The notes under the pieces: model-generated
Databases searched by the model: none
Told to the model about the DNA's origin: nothing
What the model saw: the letters and a program-made list of their open reading frames with translations, nothing else
Assembly: GCA_963693285.1 (NCBI GenBank)
Contig: OY848918.1
Location: 19,603,484-19,667,483, forward strand
DNA: 64,000 nt
From: Xestospongia muta
Taxonomy: Eukaryota; Porifera; Demospongiae; Haplosclerida; Petrosiidae
Direction: 5' to 3'
Translations under genes and position numbers: made by a program
In this document: positions 25,240 through 37,730 of the stretch, in pieces
Numbering within the stretch: the stretch's first letter is position 1
Layout of the letters: each line of letters starts with the position of its first letter

Positions 25240-27106
25240 TACTGCTTTTACTACACCTAACACTGCTACTGCTTCTCCTGTTTCCATCCTAAACTTAAAC
25301 TATTGCTCATATTGTTCCAACATTAACTACTACAACATCTACTGATACTCCTCCATTTCAAGAAAAACAAAAACAAACAACAGCTCTCGAGCAGAATCTA
25401 TTGATTATTTCAATCAACTATGGATAAATACAATAAGTAATGAAGTATTACATCAAAACATATCCCATCAATTCACCATAGGAGAGCTCTATAATTATAT
25501 AACATTAATAATCATTATAGGTATCATCAGTATACCATATATTAAATGTATTGGTGCACAAATTGGTCACTTATCTATGATAGCTTTGACAAGGTAATGT
25601 CCATCTTAATATGCTTGTTTTACTAATTTCTTAATCTCTCAGACAATGACAATGATACTTCCTCCTATGAACAAGTCGGAAATGATCATTTATCAAAATT
25701 CAATTAATCACTGCTCACCTGATTAGTCAGTTCCAAACATCATACACTCTGAAACAAAACTGTAGTAAAGAGGAGGGGATATCACTTGTATAGTTGGCTA
25801 TATTTTTAGTACCTCTCCACAAAGCCACATAAATGACGAATGAAGGCTTGGGTACTTACTGATGCCAAACTGGCTACATGTGGAACCAAGACAATTACAC
25901 TAGCAAATCAGAGGACCATGATGCTGATTTCACTTGTCAATTTGTGTTATCATTTTGCTAATAGCTGATCTTCAAAATAAGGGATACAAATTTTGACAAC
26001 ATACATTCAGACTAAACAGAAAAAGAATACCAGAATGGTTCTAAAAGAAAAGAAAATAAACAAAAAAGTGAAATAAAAACAAACCAAGACAGATGCATAC
26101 CTGAATAAGAAAGTTGTGGCTACCTTTTTTAGTAGTAACGGTGACTCTAAAGTGAAGACTTAAAGATGAACTAATACCTTCCAAGAGGAAGCTAAGACCA
26201 TCCTGAAGCCACATGGGAGATGCAGACATAAAGGATTAGTTAGTTATGAACTAAGGATTTACTCACTTTTCAAGAAATGTTGGAAATTAATTTTCTTTTT
26301 CACTAGCTAAGTATCAATCTCATAAATGAGTACATCATGTACATTGAATTTAAACCTGGCTATTGCTCTAACATATGGATTCCTGTAGGTAGCACAAGCC
26401 CTTATTAATATATAGTCAACAAAATATATACCTTCAGTATCTGCCACACTACTAAAGCAACATCAAATATGACATGTTATATTCATCTATGAATACATCA
26501 TTGTTTTAAGATGTATCATACATTTAAGACTATAAGAACATTCATTCTATAGGCTAGACAAAACATATTTGTACACACTCACACACATCATACTGACTGT
26601 TAATATTGTAATTCATATTATTTATTATATTACCATTTCTAGGTATAAGGCATAGACAGGACAATACTCATATACACAGTCAAACACGCTCAATGTAAGC
26701 AACACAGACCCTCACATAAAGTCTTATCTGCTGTTACCATGACATTCTATCTTGATATTAACTCAAACACGGGGAGGTCAAACCTATTTCAACGCATGTA
26801 ATTTATTCTACTCCAAACTTAGCTGAAAATAAGCCTGTGAAAAAGGAAAGGGAATGAAGGACTAATGAAGACTTTTTTTGACAAATAATCGTAAAAACTT
26901 TAGCATTTATACGAAGAGAAGAGTACGAATTGTTGACCGACCTCAACTATCTAACTGCAATCTTTTGCCCACAACACATCGTGGGTAATCATAACAAGCT
27001 ATTTTTAGACTTCTCCTTCTACTATAAATACAAGCCTCATCAATATTTAATATAGCACACCACATCCTTAACGAGCAAATTTTTTTATTATAACGAAGAT
27101 GAAGGG
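25240..27106 (+). mobile_element. piggyBac copy 2, heavily decayed
   Basis: Diverged pieces match copy 1 in order: the N-terminal block (FNQLWINTISNEVLHQN), the QFTIGELYNYITLI block (about 25480), the FDN block (about 25985) and the zinc-module region (about 26470). Many stops and indels interrupt it. Its tail at 26700-27106 matches the copy 1 right end and stops at the same gatgaaggg, followed by TTAT instead of TTAA. Confidence 0.75.
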
Positions 27107-28224
27107 TTATATAAAATTAAAAGTGCTGTTATTCATCCGTGGGTCGATGCTAATTTTTTAATGATATAAAGAGTTATCCAAAAACAAGTAGCTAATGATA
27201 AGGATATCAAACTTTATATTATCATGATAATTAAATGCAATAAAATGAATAAAGACAGCACTGTGTAGATTATACTAAATTATGTTTATAATTTAATTTT
27301 GAAAGAGTCTGCTGAGGAGAAGGATTTAATTGAATATGGAAGACCATTCCAAAGATCAGAAGCAGAGGGAACAAAGCAATGTAATGAAGCAGATGTATGA
27401 GAAAAGTGTACAGAGAGCATGATAGGGTCATATTGACAAGAACTATGAATAGGGGATGATTTAATAGTGAATATAGTGAATAATTGCTCATTTATCTGTT
27501 TTTCATTTTTTGTTAAGTTACTAATACGTTAGAAGTTACTTATTGTTGATTCAACCAAAAAACATTAATAAAAACATAATCACCATGGACAAAGTTAAAG
27601 AAACAGCAATAGTTACTTCAACTAACTACATCAGATGTCACTTTTTCTCCAGGTGTGGGTTATAATCACCAGTACATTTGATAGTTGTTTTAACTACTAT
27701 TTTGATTGGCTTATTTTAACCCAAGACATGGGTTACCTGAGTTGCAGAAGTTTTGACCAAAAAGGTTGGGTATTTTCTACCCATCATTTTTTACCATGAT
27801 TTTTATGACAATAGAGCTGTCGTGGATAAAAGTATGTAGTTGATCCACCTGTTCAAACTTCTTTCATTAGTAAATTTAACACTGTATTCATTGCCTTTCA
27901 TGACGATGATTTTGATAACTAATGTAAAAAATAATATTTTGCTCTATCTCTATTAGTAATTATGCAATTGTCTACTTTGTACAATGAGGAACATTTTGAA
28001 CAACTAAATTATTTTAATAAATCAATCAACTTCTATTGACAAAGTTGACAAACAAATTAAAATAGACAGATTTTGATAAAATAGTAGCAAAACTTAGCTT
28101 AGTCCGTAGAAACGTTCGCGTTCTTAGGATAAGTTGAATACGATAAATACACGAAGTATATAACCCGAACGTGTTGTCCAAAGATATACGATAAACAGAT
28201 CGCGGTAATAAACTTCTTGAAAAG

Positions 28225-29521
28225 ATTTGCTGGCTTCATCAAAACACGTTGCAAAAGCTTTAAGTATTATTGGGGCAGACTTTCCCTCCTCGAGCGATAA
28301 GAAAACATTTGATGACGTTATACACGAGTACTTTGACCCTGGAAGTAAGTGTGATATCATGAACTTCATTACATAACAATGAATACAATTTGCATTTTTT
28401 AAAGACAATTATGATTCTGATGATTCCGATGAATTTGATGAAACGTTCTTCTCAACAAAGGGTAATCCGTTCTATAAAAATACACAATTCAGTGATTAAT
28501 AATAATTTGTGCTAACTAACAGATGGACTAAATTTAAAAATCTTTTATCAAACTTTAGTATGTACGATTTCTCCAACAGACAAAGACCAACTGACAAACA
28601 ACAGTCATTATCTAAGTAGGGATAAGAATTAAATTGTGCTAATATTAACTATACCTTTTATCACACATTAGAACACACAACCTTTCCAACTGATGAGGAT
28701 CTCATGGAGGAAAACAGCAATTCTTTAGCTAGTGGTATAGACTGAAGTGTCGTATAATATTAGGTTAACTACACTTTTTATCTCTTGTTAGAAGAACACA
28801 TGACCTCTACAATGGACCAACATCTCCTGGGAGAAAACAGCCAATTACTCACTAGAGGTAAGAATTTAAGCTTGTTAACCTTTCATAAAACAATAGAACA
28901 CATGACCACCATACATGTCCAACATCTTGGATAAACCAGTCATTCTCCAACTAGTGGTAAGACTTGAAGTGTTCCAATATTAACTATAACCTCTGTCAAA
29001 TTTTAGGACACGTAGTATCTCCAGCTGGCAAACATCTCCTCACAGAAGACAGAGATTATCTAACAAGTGGTAAGAATGAAAGTGTGCAACTATTAATCAA
29101 ACCTTTTGTAAAATGGTAGCACATATGACTAGTCCAACTGGTCAAAATCATGTCGGAGATGACAGCCACTATCTAACTAGTGGTAAGACTTGAATTGTTC
29201 CAATATTAAATTTTAACTTCTGTCAAATTTTAGCACACATAGTATCTTAAACTGGTGAGCATCTCCTCACAGAAGAAAGACATTATCTAACTAGTAGTAA
29301 GAATGAAAGTGTGCAAATCTTAATTAAATCTACTTAATATTGACTACCTAGTTAAAAAAAGCATCTGGTGAGAGTCCCTCTGTATCTGACAAATTACTGA
29401 TGATCATTCTGTTCTAGAAAGTATTGAAAATATCATTCAAACAATAACATACCTACATTTAGTTGGTAGTGAAGTGCTGATTGGTGGAAGTGAGAGTGAT
29501 GATGAAAATGAACATGAGTGA
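28225..29521 (+). CDS. Gene C: small gene with tandem mini-exon array
   Basis: Predicted exons: about 28225-28344 (DLLASSKHVAKALSIIGADF...), 28405-28461 (YDSDDSDEFDETFFSTK), seven mini-exons between 28559 and 29296, and a last exon 29418-29521 ending SESDDENEHE and TGA. Every internal junction is in phase 1 (exon ends in G, donor GTAAG, acceptor TTAG or ATAG), so the parts are compatible. I do not recognise the product. The acidic ends recall the N-terminus of piggyBac proteins, and a piggyBac tail follows at 29565. Mini-exons 4 and 7 contain stops and the donor of mini-exon 1 is damaged, so this copy may not make the full protein. The 5' start was not found. Confidence 0.5.
28559..29296 (+). 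repeat. Tandem array of seven exon-plus-intron units, period ~113 bp
   Basis: Units start at 28559, 28672, 28792, 28897, 29007, 29120 and 29234. Each exon is 60-66 bp and most encode a version of xHxxSPTGxHLLxExxHYLTSG. Each intron is 40-57 bp. Unit 5 (29007-29069) and unit 6 (29120-29182) are intact and exactly 63 bp. Unit 4 has TAA in frame, unit 7 has TAA at its Pro position, and unit 1 has GGATAAG in place of a GGTAAG donor. Both exon and intron sequences repeat, so the unit was amplified as DNA. Confidence 0.8.
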
Positions 29522-29564
29522 TTATTGTCCTCACACTCAAGATAATTTTTAATTCTACAGCTAT

Positions 29565-29892
29565 TGTACCATCCATTGTTGCTCTTGCTATCAAAGAGGA
29601 ATATAGGGCAAAGGAAGACTACTTCTAAGGAACCAGTCAGTTATAAAGTTACCGTTTATACGTAGACAAAGGTACCAGCATTGACAGACTCCAAATCTCT
29701 CACTAACTCACTTCTTCCCACAGTGCCTCGTGGCTAACCACAAAGGAGTCATCAAGTTATTTTTAGACTTCTACTATAAATAGAAACCGCAAAACGCCTT
29801 AAAATGGTAAGACCAGTAAATAGTTGACTTAAGCAATTTTTGTCCCGCACCACGCCCATAACGAGCAATAATTTAGTAACGCAGATGAAGGG
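29565..29892 (+). mobile_element. piggyBac right end, copy 3
   Basis: Collinear with the copy 1 tail (about 14540-14857). It shares 'gaggaatata-gg-caaagga', 'tataaagt-----tttatacgtagacaaa', 'ctcacttcttcccacagtgcc', 'caccacgccc' and 'aacgagcaataatt', and ends in gatgaaggg before TTAA at 29893-29896. No transposase lies directly upstream. Gene C does instead, so gene C may be cargo of, or interrupted by, this element. Confidence 0.75.
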
Positions 29893-29916
29893 TTAAATAG
29901 CATTACCATAAAAATG

Positions 29917-31647
29917 GCATTGCTACACGACAACATGGCAACAAGGGAAGGTTCCCAGCCAATTCCTTGGCAAGATATGATATTGACAAATTGTTGACAT
30001 TCTTGGACAACTATAGTGAGGAGAATGCAATTCTTTTACCAGGTAGAATTCCTGGATACAAAAGGGATGACTGCAAGCTACTACCATCTAGTACTACCAA
30101 GAGAATGATATGGGTAAAGTACAAAGACTCAATTGTAGAATGTGGAAGTTGATTTGTTGCGTACACAACTTTTTGCTGTTACTGGAGGAAGCTTTGACCA
30201 ACAGCCTGTATTACAAAACCTATGGTCGACTTTTGTGCCATTTGCCACATAAACAGCTCTCTTATCACTAGTTCCTTTAGATTTGGGACATCTGAAATTG
30301 AAAAAAAGAGGTAACACAATGATATTATAATAAGGAATAAGTGCATACATTACATTACATTACAAAACACAACACTTCAGGTTTTAAAATAAGCAGAGCA
30401 GCATCTAGAGTTTGTCAAAACATAGAGAAACTATTATCGTCTTGTGACAAAAGAGGCTCATCGTACTTCAGTGGAGCATTTTTCAATCAATAACAAGTAC
30501 TCACCTCGACAACCAGGTCTATACAGTCAACCTCAATCTGGGCCTAACTTGGCCCATTACAGCTTTGACTTTGCTCAACAGGTTATATAGAATTTGTTAT
30601 AAACCTAATTTAAAATAATTTTGATCTATAGGTGCACTTTCCAAGTGACCCATGGCAGCCTGGGCCAATCTATTTCAAAACACCACAAAAGTGTGGTATC
30701 TTTGGTGTACATTGTGAGAGTATTCCAATGCAGATCAATTACCTCATTGACGAGTCAGCAGTAACAGGTAAAGGGGCTAATGAAGTCATCAGCATGCTCC
30801 ACCACTTTTTTGAGACACAAGGTCTTGGAGAAGCACATTGCCATTTACATGCTGTCAATTGTGTAGGACAAATAAAAAACAACACAGTAATTCAGGTACT
30901 ATAATAAGCCACTTTCAAATTAATGTAACATTGATACATTTAATACCTTTGTGGAGAGTTCTTGTTGGTCTACATAGCCACATCACCCTCTCTTTCCTTC
31001 CGGTCAGACATACAAAATTTACTCCAGACTGATGTTTTGGGCTTCTCAAACAAAAAATACAGAACAAAAGTTGGTTGCAGTTAAATGACATTCACCATCT
31101 TGTTGAGCAATCAGTTGAGGTCAACCACACCCAGTTAGTTGTTACCCAGGATGGAGAGATGATTGTAAAGATGTACTACTGGTCAAACTTTCTCACCCTT
31201 CATTTTAAAAAGTTCATAGAATAAAAAAATAACATTTTCACATCAGTACAGACAATTCAGGTATTTTTGAAAATTTTTAACTTATTATCTATATCTACTA
31301 TAGGGAAGTTAACATTACAAACTTTATCAAACTCTATAGTACATACATTTAATGCACTAATCACATTGTGGACTCCGTACTGAGACAGTCTACCACCTAT
31401 AATTATCCTAAAAGGCTTAGATCCCAAGAGACAGTGGTACCTTTATGATAATATTAGGGAACATTGTCCTAACGAATTATGTAAGAATGCTGTCTGCCCT
31501 CTTCCAACTGTACCATGGCCAACTGACAACAGTACCTATAACAACATTCCTCTCCCTTCAGTTACTGAAACCGAGTCACCGTCAAAAAGGAGATGTGGGA
31601 TATGTCATGAGACGGGACATAATTCATGTAGCTGTAATAATAAGTAG
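29917..31647 (+). pseudogene. Broken transposase-like gene with C-terminal zinc knuckle
   Basis: Conserved-looking blocks follow one another in shifting frames. They are ILLPGRIPGYKRDDCKLLPS (about 30030), KPMVDFCAICHINSS (about 30220), FDFAQQVHFPSDPWQPGPIY (about 30570-30670), a block with NYLIDESAVTGKGANEVISM and then HLHAVNC (30750-30860), LHSHITLSFLPVRHTKFTPD (about 30970) and a final CGICHETGHNSCSC zinc knuckle (about 31590), with TAG at 31645. From memory this layout resembles a repetitive protein family found in cnidarian and sponge genomes, but I cannot name it. At least four frame breaks make this copy dead. Confidence 0.6.
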
Positions 31648-31659
31648 TTACACATATTT

Positions 31660-34600
31660 GTAAAAGAAATCTTTAAAGTTAATAAAATTTCACATACTTT
31701 CACAACTTTTCAATTTCACAGTAGAATAACATTCACAAAAAGAGTCTTTCCGCTCATTGTTCGAATGGTTGTAGATCACCAACAAACTTTCTTCACCAAT
31801 ATCAGATCAAACCAAACCTTGAAAGTAATGAAACCAGCAAGATGGTAGAGGATTCCTCTTCCCTTACAAAGCTACAAAATGTGCTTTACTCTGGATCACG
31901 TGATTCGCGGAATTTGAATAGTTGTGGTATGCGTGGGTGGGAACATTAAATTCAAGTTTTCTCAAAATTCATTTTGTATAGTAGCCAATGTTTTTTCGTT
32001 TATATTGTGAAAAAGTCAAAATGACAGAATTGACCCAAGTCCATTGACCAATAATAATAAAATGTTAAATAATGAGTATATCTACTGAATACATTGTCAA
32101 CATTTCAGTGATACTGAGAGATCATTATGTCACACACGTCATCATTACTCATTGTTTAGTATCATGACAAAACATTAATTCACTGATTGTGTAAATTAAA
32201 AGTTAGTTTATAAGCTATTTCATTAGTTATCTTCAAGAGATATTGCCGTCATATTATATATACAAGCGTTGCAATACTGTTTAGTCAATATAACATAGAA
32301 TGTTAACATATTAAAATAATGCTTACCTATACTTACAGTGCCTTTGTTTTAGATATCAATATAATTATCAAAAAGAATGAAACTAGTTTTTCATCATGAA
32401 ACATCATGTTGCACACTTTAGGTTATGTTAGAGGCAAAGTAATATGATATATTATTACTACTTAACTTTGATTTTACTGATCATGTACTAGTCCATTTAA
32501 GTTAAATATACTGCTTTATACTAGTGGTCACTGTAATAATTGCACTTTACTATGCATCACATAGAGGTCATAAATTCATCTAAACAAGTGCTAACTATGT
32601 GATTGTGTTTGTTATCATCTTTCTTTATGACAATCACAGCACAAAAGGAGGCACTTCTGAATAATAAAATGCTCCATGTCAATAATGTCAGATAATAGAC
32701 AATTAAGTCTTTAAAAGATGTCATGAATAAAGTGTCTCAATAAAACAACAACAAAAGAAAGTAAGAAATATCTTGAATTGAAGAAATTATCAATTTTCCA
32801 ATTTTCCATTTTTGTGTAAAGATGACCCATATTTTTTAAATGAAGAGTTGGCACAGGTGATATATGTATTTATTAAATAAAGGGCTATTATATTATTTTT
32901 AACAAAATTAGTGCAACAGTTTAGAACAGTAATATTAATGTCACTTAACATTAAGCTATAATATTAGTTATGTAGAGTTATTTTTAAGATAATACTAAGT
33001 TGAAGTATTCGTTTCATAGATCCAACAAGAAATACATCTATCATAAGAAAAGAATTTAAAAACATCAAGGATATTTTTATGGTTAATTAGACAATATATG
33101 TACCAGCTATTATACAGTATACAAAGAAACTGAAAGTGTCCAGTCAGTAACAATCAATCACATTTATTGCATATATATTATTTATGCAGTAAAGGATAAC
33201 TTCATAAATGTTACTAGTTATTATTACTTAAGCTACTTAGCTTACTATCATTATGTGTTATACAGAAAATATAATAAAAAATATACCAGAATATACGTGC
33301 AAATTCATTGACAGGAACACTCACATTAAGCTGATTAAGTTTATATTATCATCAATTGAATAATTATGTTATACATGAACTACAAAATGTATAAGATTAT
33401 TTACAATGTCTCAGTGTCAATCAACTTACATGTCCAATTATAGTACTAGCATTTCCTGGAATAATCATTTTATCAAAAAAAATTCAACATTTAATAGTAG
33501 TAAGATAACAACATTACATAATATGATGACTTCACTTTACATATAATTACATTCCAAAGTAAAAATTTTGTTGTTGCTATTTGCAATGTTGTTATGGACA
33601 GTGTTATCATAGTAATTTTCATTTTTCTACAGGACTATACATTATGCATACCACATGGTCTCAGATCAAAAAGTGACACAAGATTGTTATAATTTGAAAC
33701 ACAGCATTTAATATCAATAGTTAAATGACAACATTACATAATATGATGACTTCACTTTACATAACTACATTCAAAAGTATAATTTTGTATTCTTATAATA
33801 AAAAAGAATCTGATCATTATATTGTAGCACATACAAGTAGATTTACTGGATGATAAGTGTGTAATTATATTTATTATCATTGCTTTAATCTATAGTTCAT
33901 CTCAATATGGAAAGAAGCAATTAAGACTGAATTCTATTTTGTTGCTTTTTAAATTCACATACAACAATAGGTTAACATAAAAAACATAATGTTATAGTTA
34001 GTACTTGTTTAGAAACAATCTTATAATTATAGCTCCCTCAAATACCTGGTTAAGTTATGTTTCTTATAGTGACCACTAAATAAAGCAGTATATTTAACTT
34101 TGAATGTACCATTACATGATCAGTTATGTCATAACTTATAACATGTAATTCTATACATAAGGTGTGACTACTGTTTGGCTGAATATCAATAGAGTTATAA
34201 TTGACTTATTATAATGTAACATTGTATATGATATGCTTTTGTGATTGTGAGCAGGATTTTTTGTGTTGCCAATAATACATAACATAATTTACAGTTCTAA
34301 TATTATAATATAGTTAATGATTATTATTAAAGTTGCTTAGCAGACAGTTTATTACATTAAATCCATTATAGAAGTCAATTATAGTACTAAAAATTCGTAG
34401 ATTAATTATTTTATCAAATTTATACTTAATAGGGATTCTCTTGGAAATAAATTCATACATTGTCTTCTAAGAGTTTTACTGCATATAGTAGGACCATGTT
34501 GAGGATGTAAGTTAGCAGAACCTGTTAAAAGTTTCCATATGAATATATAGAGATTAAATGTGTACAAGAATATGGAGAATTACAATTCACAGAATCAAAA

Positions 34601-34960
34601 TTGTGCAATATATTGTGTGTAATGTAATATCAGAAATCATTTTTAGATAATTTATATTTATGAATTAAATTATTATTATTGACAGATATAACTGCAGTGA
34701 TGGATAGCTTTATAAATGATATTAGGTATTCAGTAAGCAACTTAACTTACTATCATTATGTATAATACATAAAATATAATACACTAAATCAACTAATGAA
34801 GATAGAGACAGATGTATGTGTTGACTGTAAACCTAGATGGGTTAATGAAGGTTATAGTAAGTGTTTACATAATAGGATTATGTAATAATGCTAAGAAATA
34901 GAACAAAAGATATTTCTTGAAATCACACTTACAATCATATTATTGATTTTATCTATTGTT
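31660..34960. other. Gene-poor A/T-rich region
   Basis: No coding region is supported. Short dispersed duplications are present. The block 'acaacattacataatatgat' occurs at 33508 and 33728 with similar flanks, and the 'ttactatcattatgt' block occurs near 33242 and 34748. Confidence 0.5.
33480..33790. repeat. Local direct duplication of a ~70 bp segment
   Basis: The stretch from 33508 (acaacattacataatatgat, then gacttcactttacata) recurs at 33728 with the same upstream 'catttaata' and downstream 'attac/acattc-aaagta' context. This is a simple local duplication with no ORF. Confidence 0.6.
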
Positions 34961-34969
34961 TAATGATAA

Positions 34970-35011
34970 TTAACCTCGCTGTGCGTGGGCGCATAGCGAG
35001 GGTACTGTAAT

Positions 35012-35043
<32 letters not shown>

Positions 35044-35798
35044 CTGTTACCAGAGTTGTTTTTTTTGAACTGCTATAACTTGGCAACCGAAGCATTAGCA
35101 GCTACCAACGTTTAGCAACGAATAGAAAAGCATGTGGACTTTACAACAGTAGTGTCAAGAACATCGTCAAGGAAAACAGAAGCTTAAAACTCGCAAAAGA
35201 ATTTTCAGGCTGCAGAGGTCAAGTGCCGTTTCTCGAAAAGTAAAAAACTTAACGTGGAGATTTTTTAGTATGTTGTAAACAATCTCAGAGGAATACGGAT
35301 CAGCAAGACAGAAGGCCGTTGGTCGAAGTAATCGTTAGAATAGTTCTGAAAAATGTTTTGTGGACTTGGAGCGAAGTAACGCATTCAGGAAACGTCTCCA
35401 AGCACTGAAAAGACTGCTACTAATAGATAATATATTGATTTATATTTGTACCACGGGACGTTTCCAAAGAAGGTTTCATCTTCAAGTTACAATAAATTTT
35501 GTATATGAAATATTGATAGATTTTAAAGGGTCATGTAAAGACTCAGAGAAACTTTTCATCACGAAAGTAGCACTTAATCTTGCTTGAAAATTGAATGATA
35601 CTATCACTTATTCAGTTACTGCTTCACAAACATGGCAAAGCTAGAAATCAAGCAACAAAGCTTGCCATTTTATAACCACACCTTCTGGAATGTTAATAAA
35701 TTTTCTTGCAATAACAACATCATAGCTGGGCCTAAGCTGGCATAGAATTTATAAATAACTTAGAAACTACAGCGAGGTTGGGCACTTTGGTGCCTTTC
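34970..35798 (+). repeat. Palindrome-ended repeat family, copy 2
   Basis: Same structure and orientation as copy 1 at 16372. It has the starting hairpin, an expanded (TG)n tract at about 35018-35043, a shared open frame at 35360-35587 (DLERSNAFRKRLQALKRL...) and an end near 'agcgaggttgggcactttgg'. The aligned ORF region is close to 85-90 percent identical to copy 1 by eye. Confidence 0.8.
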
Positions 35799-35799
35799 A

Positions 35800-37360
35800 T
35801 TGATTTATGATCAAATTCTTTGAAATGCAATTACATTCCATATAATTTAATTATAATGATAATATTTACACGTGGTTTGGTACTGTCTACTTGTAGCAGT
35901 CTAGTAAGTTAATTAAGATATTATTCATTATTAACTTAATATGTATGAAGTATATTATATTATGTATAGGAATATATATTATGTCTGAAATTAATTCATG
36001 ATGTCTAAATATGGTCAATTCCTGGAAAAAAATTAAAATTTATATTTGATTACATAGTCTGAAAAATAGTATATGAACATTTTCATAGAATGAATTTATA
36101 GTATGACTTCTAAGAGTTATACTTTACACAGTACATAATACTATGACCATATTGTTGGTAGATAAGTTTTAAAAGATTGTTATTGTAACTTACAAATGCC
36201 TTTCACACTGAAGTCATAAGTTTTCTAACCTAATATCCTTGATAAAGAGTCTATGCTATAGGCTAAAACAACTGATGAAATCTACAAAGAATATTATAAG
36301 GTAGAATGTCTGCACAATTAAAATTATTTGTAAATGAATATTTTCAATGACTTCTATAATGAAACTCTTTAATAGAACTGTAACATTTGGTATTATTAAA
36401 GGCTTAATTATCACAATACACAATAACGTTTTAAATATTAATTTTCTAGAATAAACATTATTCTAGGAATATGTCTACATCACTAATGACATCATGTTAA
36501 TAAACTTAATTTTGATGAATAGGTTCGTTCCAGGAAGTGACCACATTAATTTAATTTATTTTCAAATTTTGGTTTTGCCAATAATACTTAAGATAATTTC
36601 CAGTTCGTATATTATAAGGTAGTTAATGAAAATAAAGAAAGTTACATAATAGACACTTCATTCCATTAATTAAGTCATTCAGCACTGGGAATATAAATAA
36701 ATTAATATTTCGATATAATTGAGTCATAGACTATATATAATCACCAAATAATATAGATGTTATATAATTATAAGTTAGCTGCTTTTATATATTGTGTGCT
36801 GGCTATGATAATAGTGAATTTAAATACTGTAATCAACTCAATATTCTGTAATATCAATATTGGTCCAGGAATAACATAATAATAGCTAACTATTATATTA
36901 TAGTTGAAATTGGTCCTTTCCAGAGTTAATAGAAGTACTTCATATCAAAACATTTATATATTACTCTCATAAAATAGACTACAAATCTGAGATGTTATAT
37001 ATGAAGAAATCATGATTGTTTAGGGTTTAATAACTTTGCTAATAACTGATCTTCAAAGTAAGGGATACAAATTTTGACAACATATATACTATATGTTTGT
37101 TGTGTTTTTGACTATAGGATACCTCCTCCCACCCTCATTTGATTGTGTAAAGTGAAATTAACACCCTCAGACCTCCACCCATTACAAATCTCATGCAAAA
37201 GATGATGATAGTGAATTACAAGCTAAGAAAATGAATAGATAAATCAGATAGTTGTGATTCAATAAAATCATCAGAAATAAAATATGGACTTATATATAAA
37301 TGTGGATCAATGTATTGTTATTAGTTTTTATGTCTATACTTGAAATATTATATATGTTAG
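35800..37360. other. Gene-free A/T-rich region with a piggyBac scrap
   Basis: No coding region is supported. At 37030-37085 a 50 bp piece matches the piggyBac copy 2 sequence at 25955-26012 (gatcttcaaa-taagggata, then caaattttgacaacata), so it is a fragment around the second catalytic Asp. Confidence 0.5.
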
Positions 37361-37705
37361 ATAATGATATTACTCCTAAATCAGATCAGGAGTTAATGTC
37401 AATTGATTTTGAACCAGATGACTATGTTTTAATTTATGGTAAATTAATGTATTAGAAATATTACTATTATAATCCATTTAAATTTGAATTGTTTGAAAGT
37501 GATATACAAAGATATTATAGAAAATAAAAATTATGTTTGCTATGTAGGATTAACATAGTAAACAGTATTTTCAGTTATTGATGTAGCATTGTCACCTGCT
37601 ATTGAAACTATACACAGTCCCATTTCTAAACATTTAGAAAAATGTACTTTATTAGCAAACATATGTCCTGTATGCAGTCCCCATGTAAATCACAGGAAAA
37701 CTTAG
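37361..37705 (+). CDS. Two-exon gene fragment, unknown
   Basis: Exon 37361-37438 (DNDITPKSDQELMSIDFEPD...) leaves in phase 1 at a GTAAAT donor. Exon 37575-37705 enters in phase 1 after ttttcag, encodes a Cys/His-containing tail (CTLLANICPVCSPHVNH) and ends at TAG 37703. The phases agree and both parts look coding, but no domain is recognised and no 5' exon or start was found. It lies just left of the virus-like block on the opposite strand, so it could be host or viral. Confidence 0.4.
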
Positions 37706-37730
37706 ATTCAAACAATATTGATTTGATTTG

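Noticed and set aside
28124..28408. 94-codon minus-strand ORF at the start of gene C
   Set aside because: The plus strand carries splice-compatible exons linked to the downstream array. The minus frame has no neighbours in phase and no motif.
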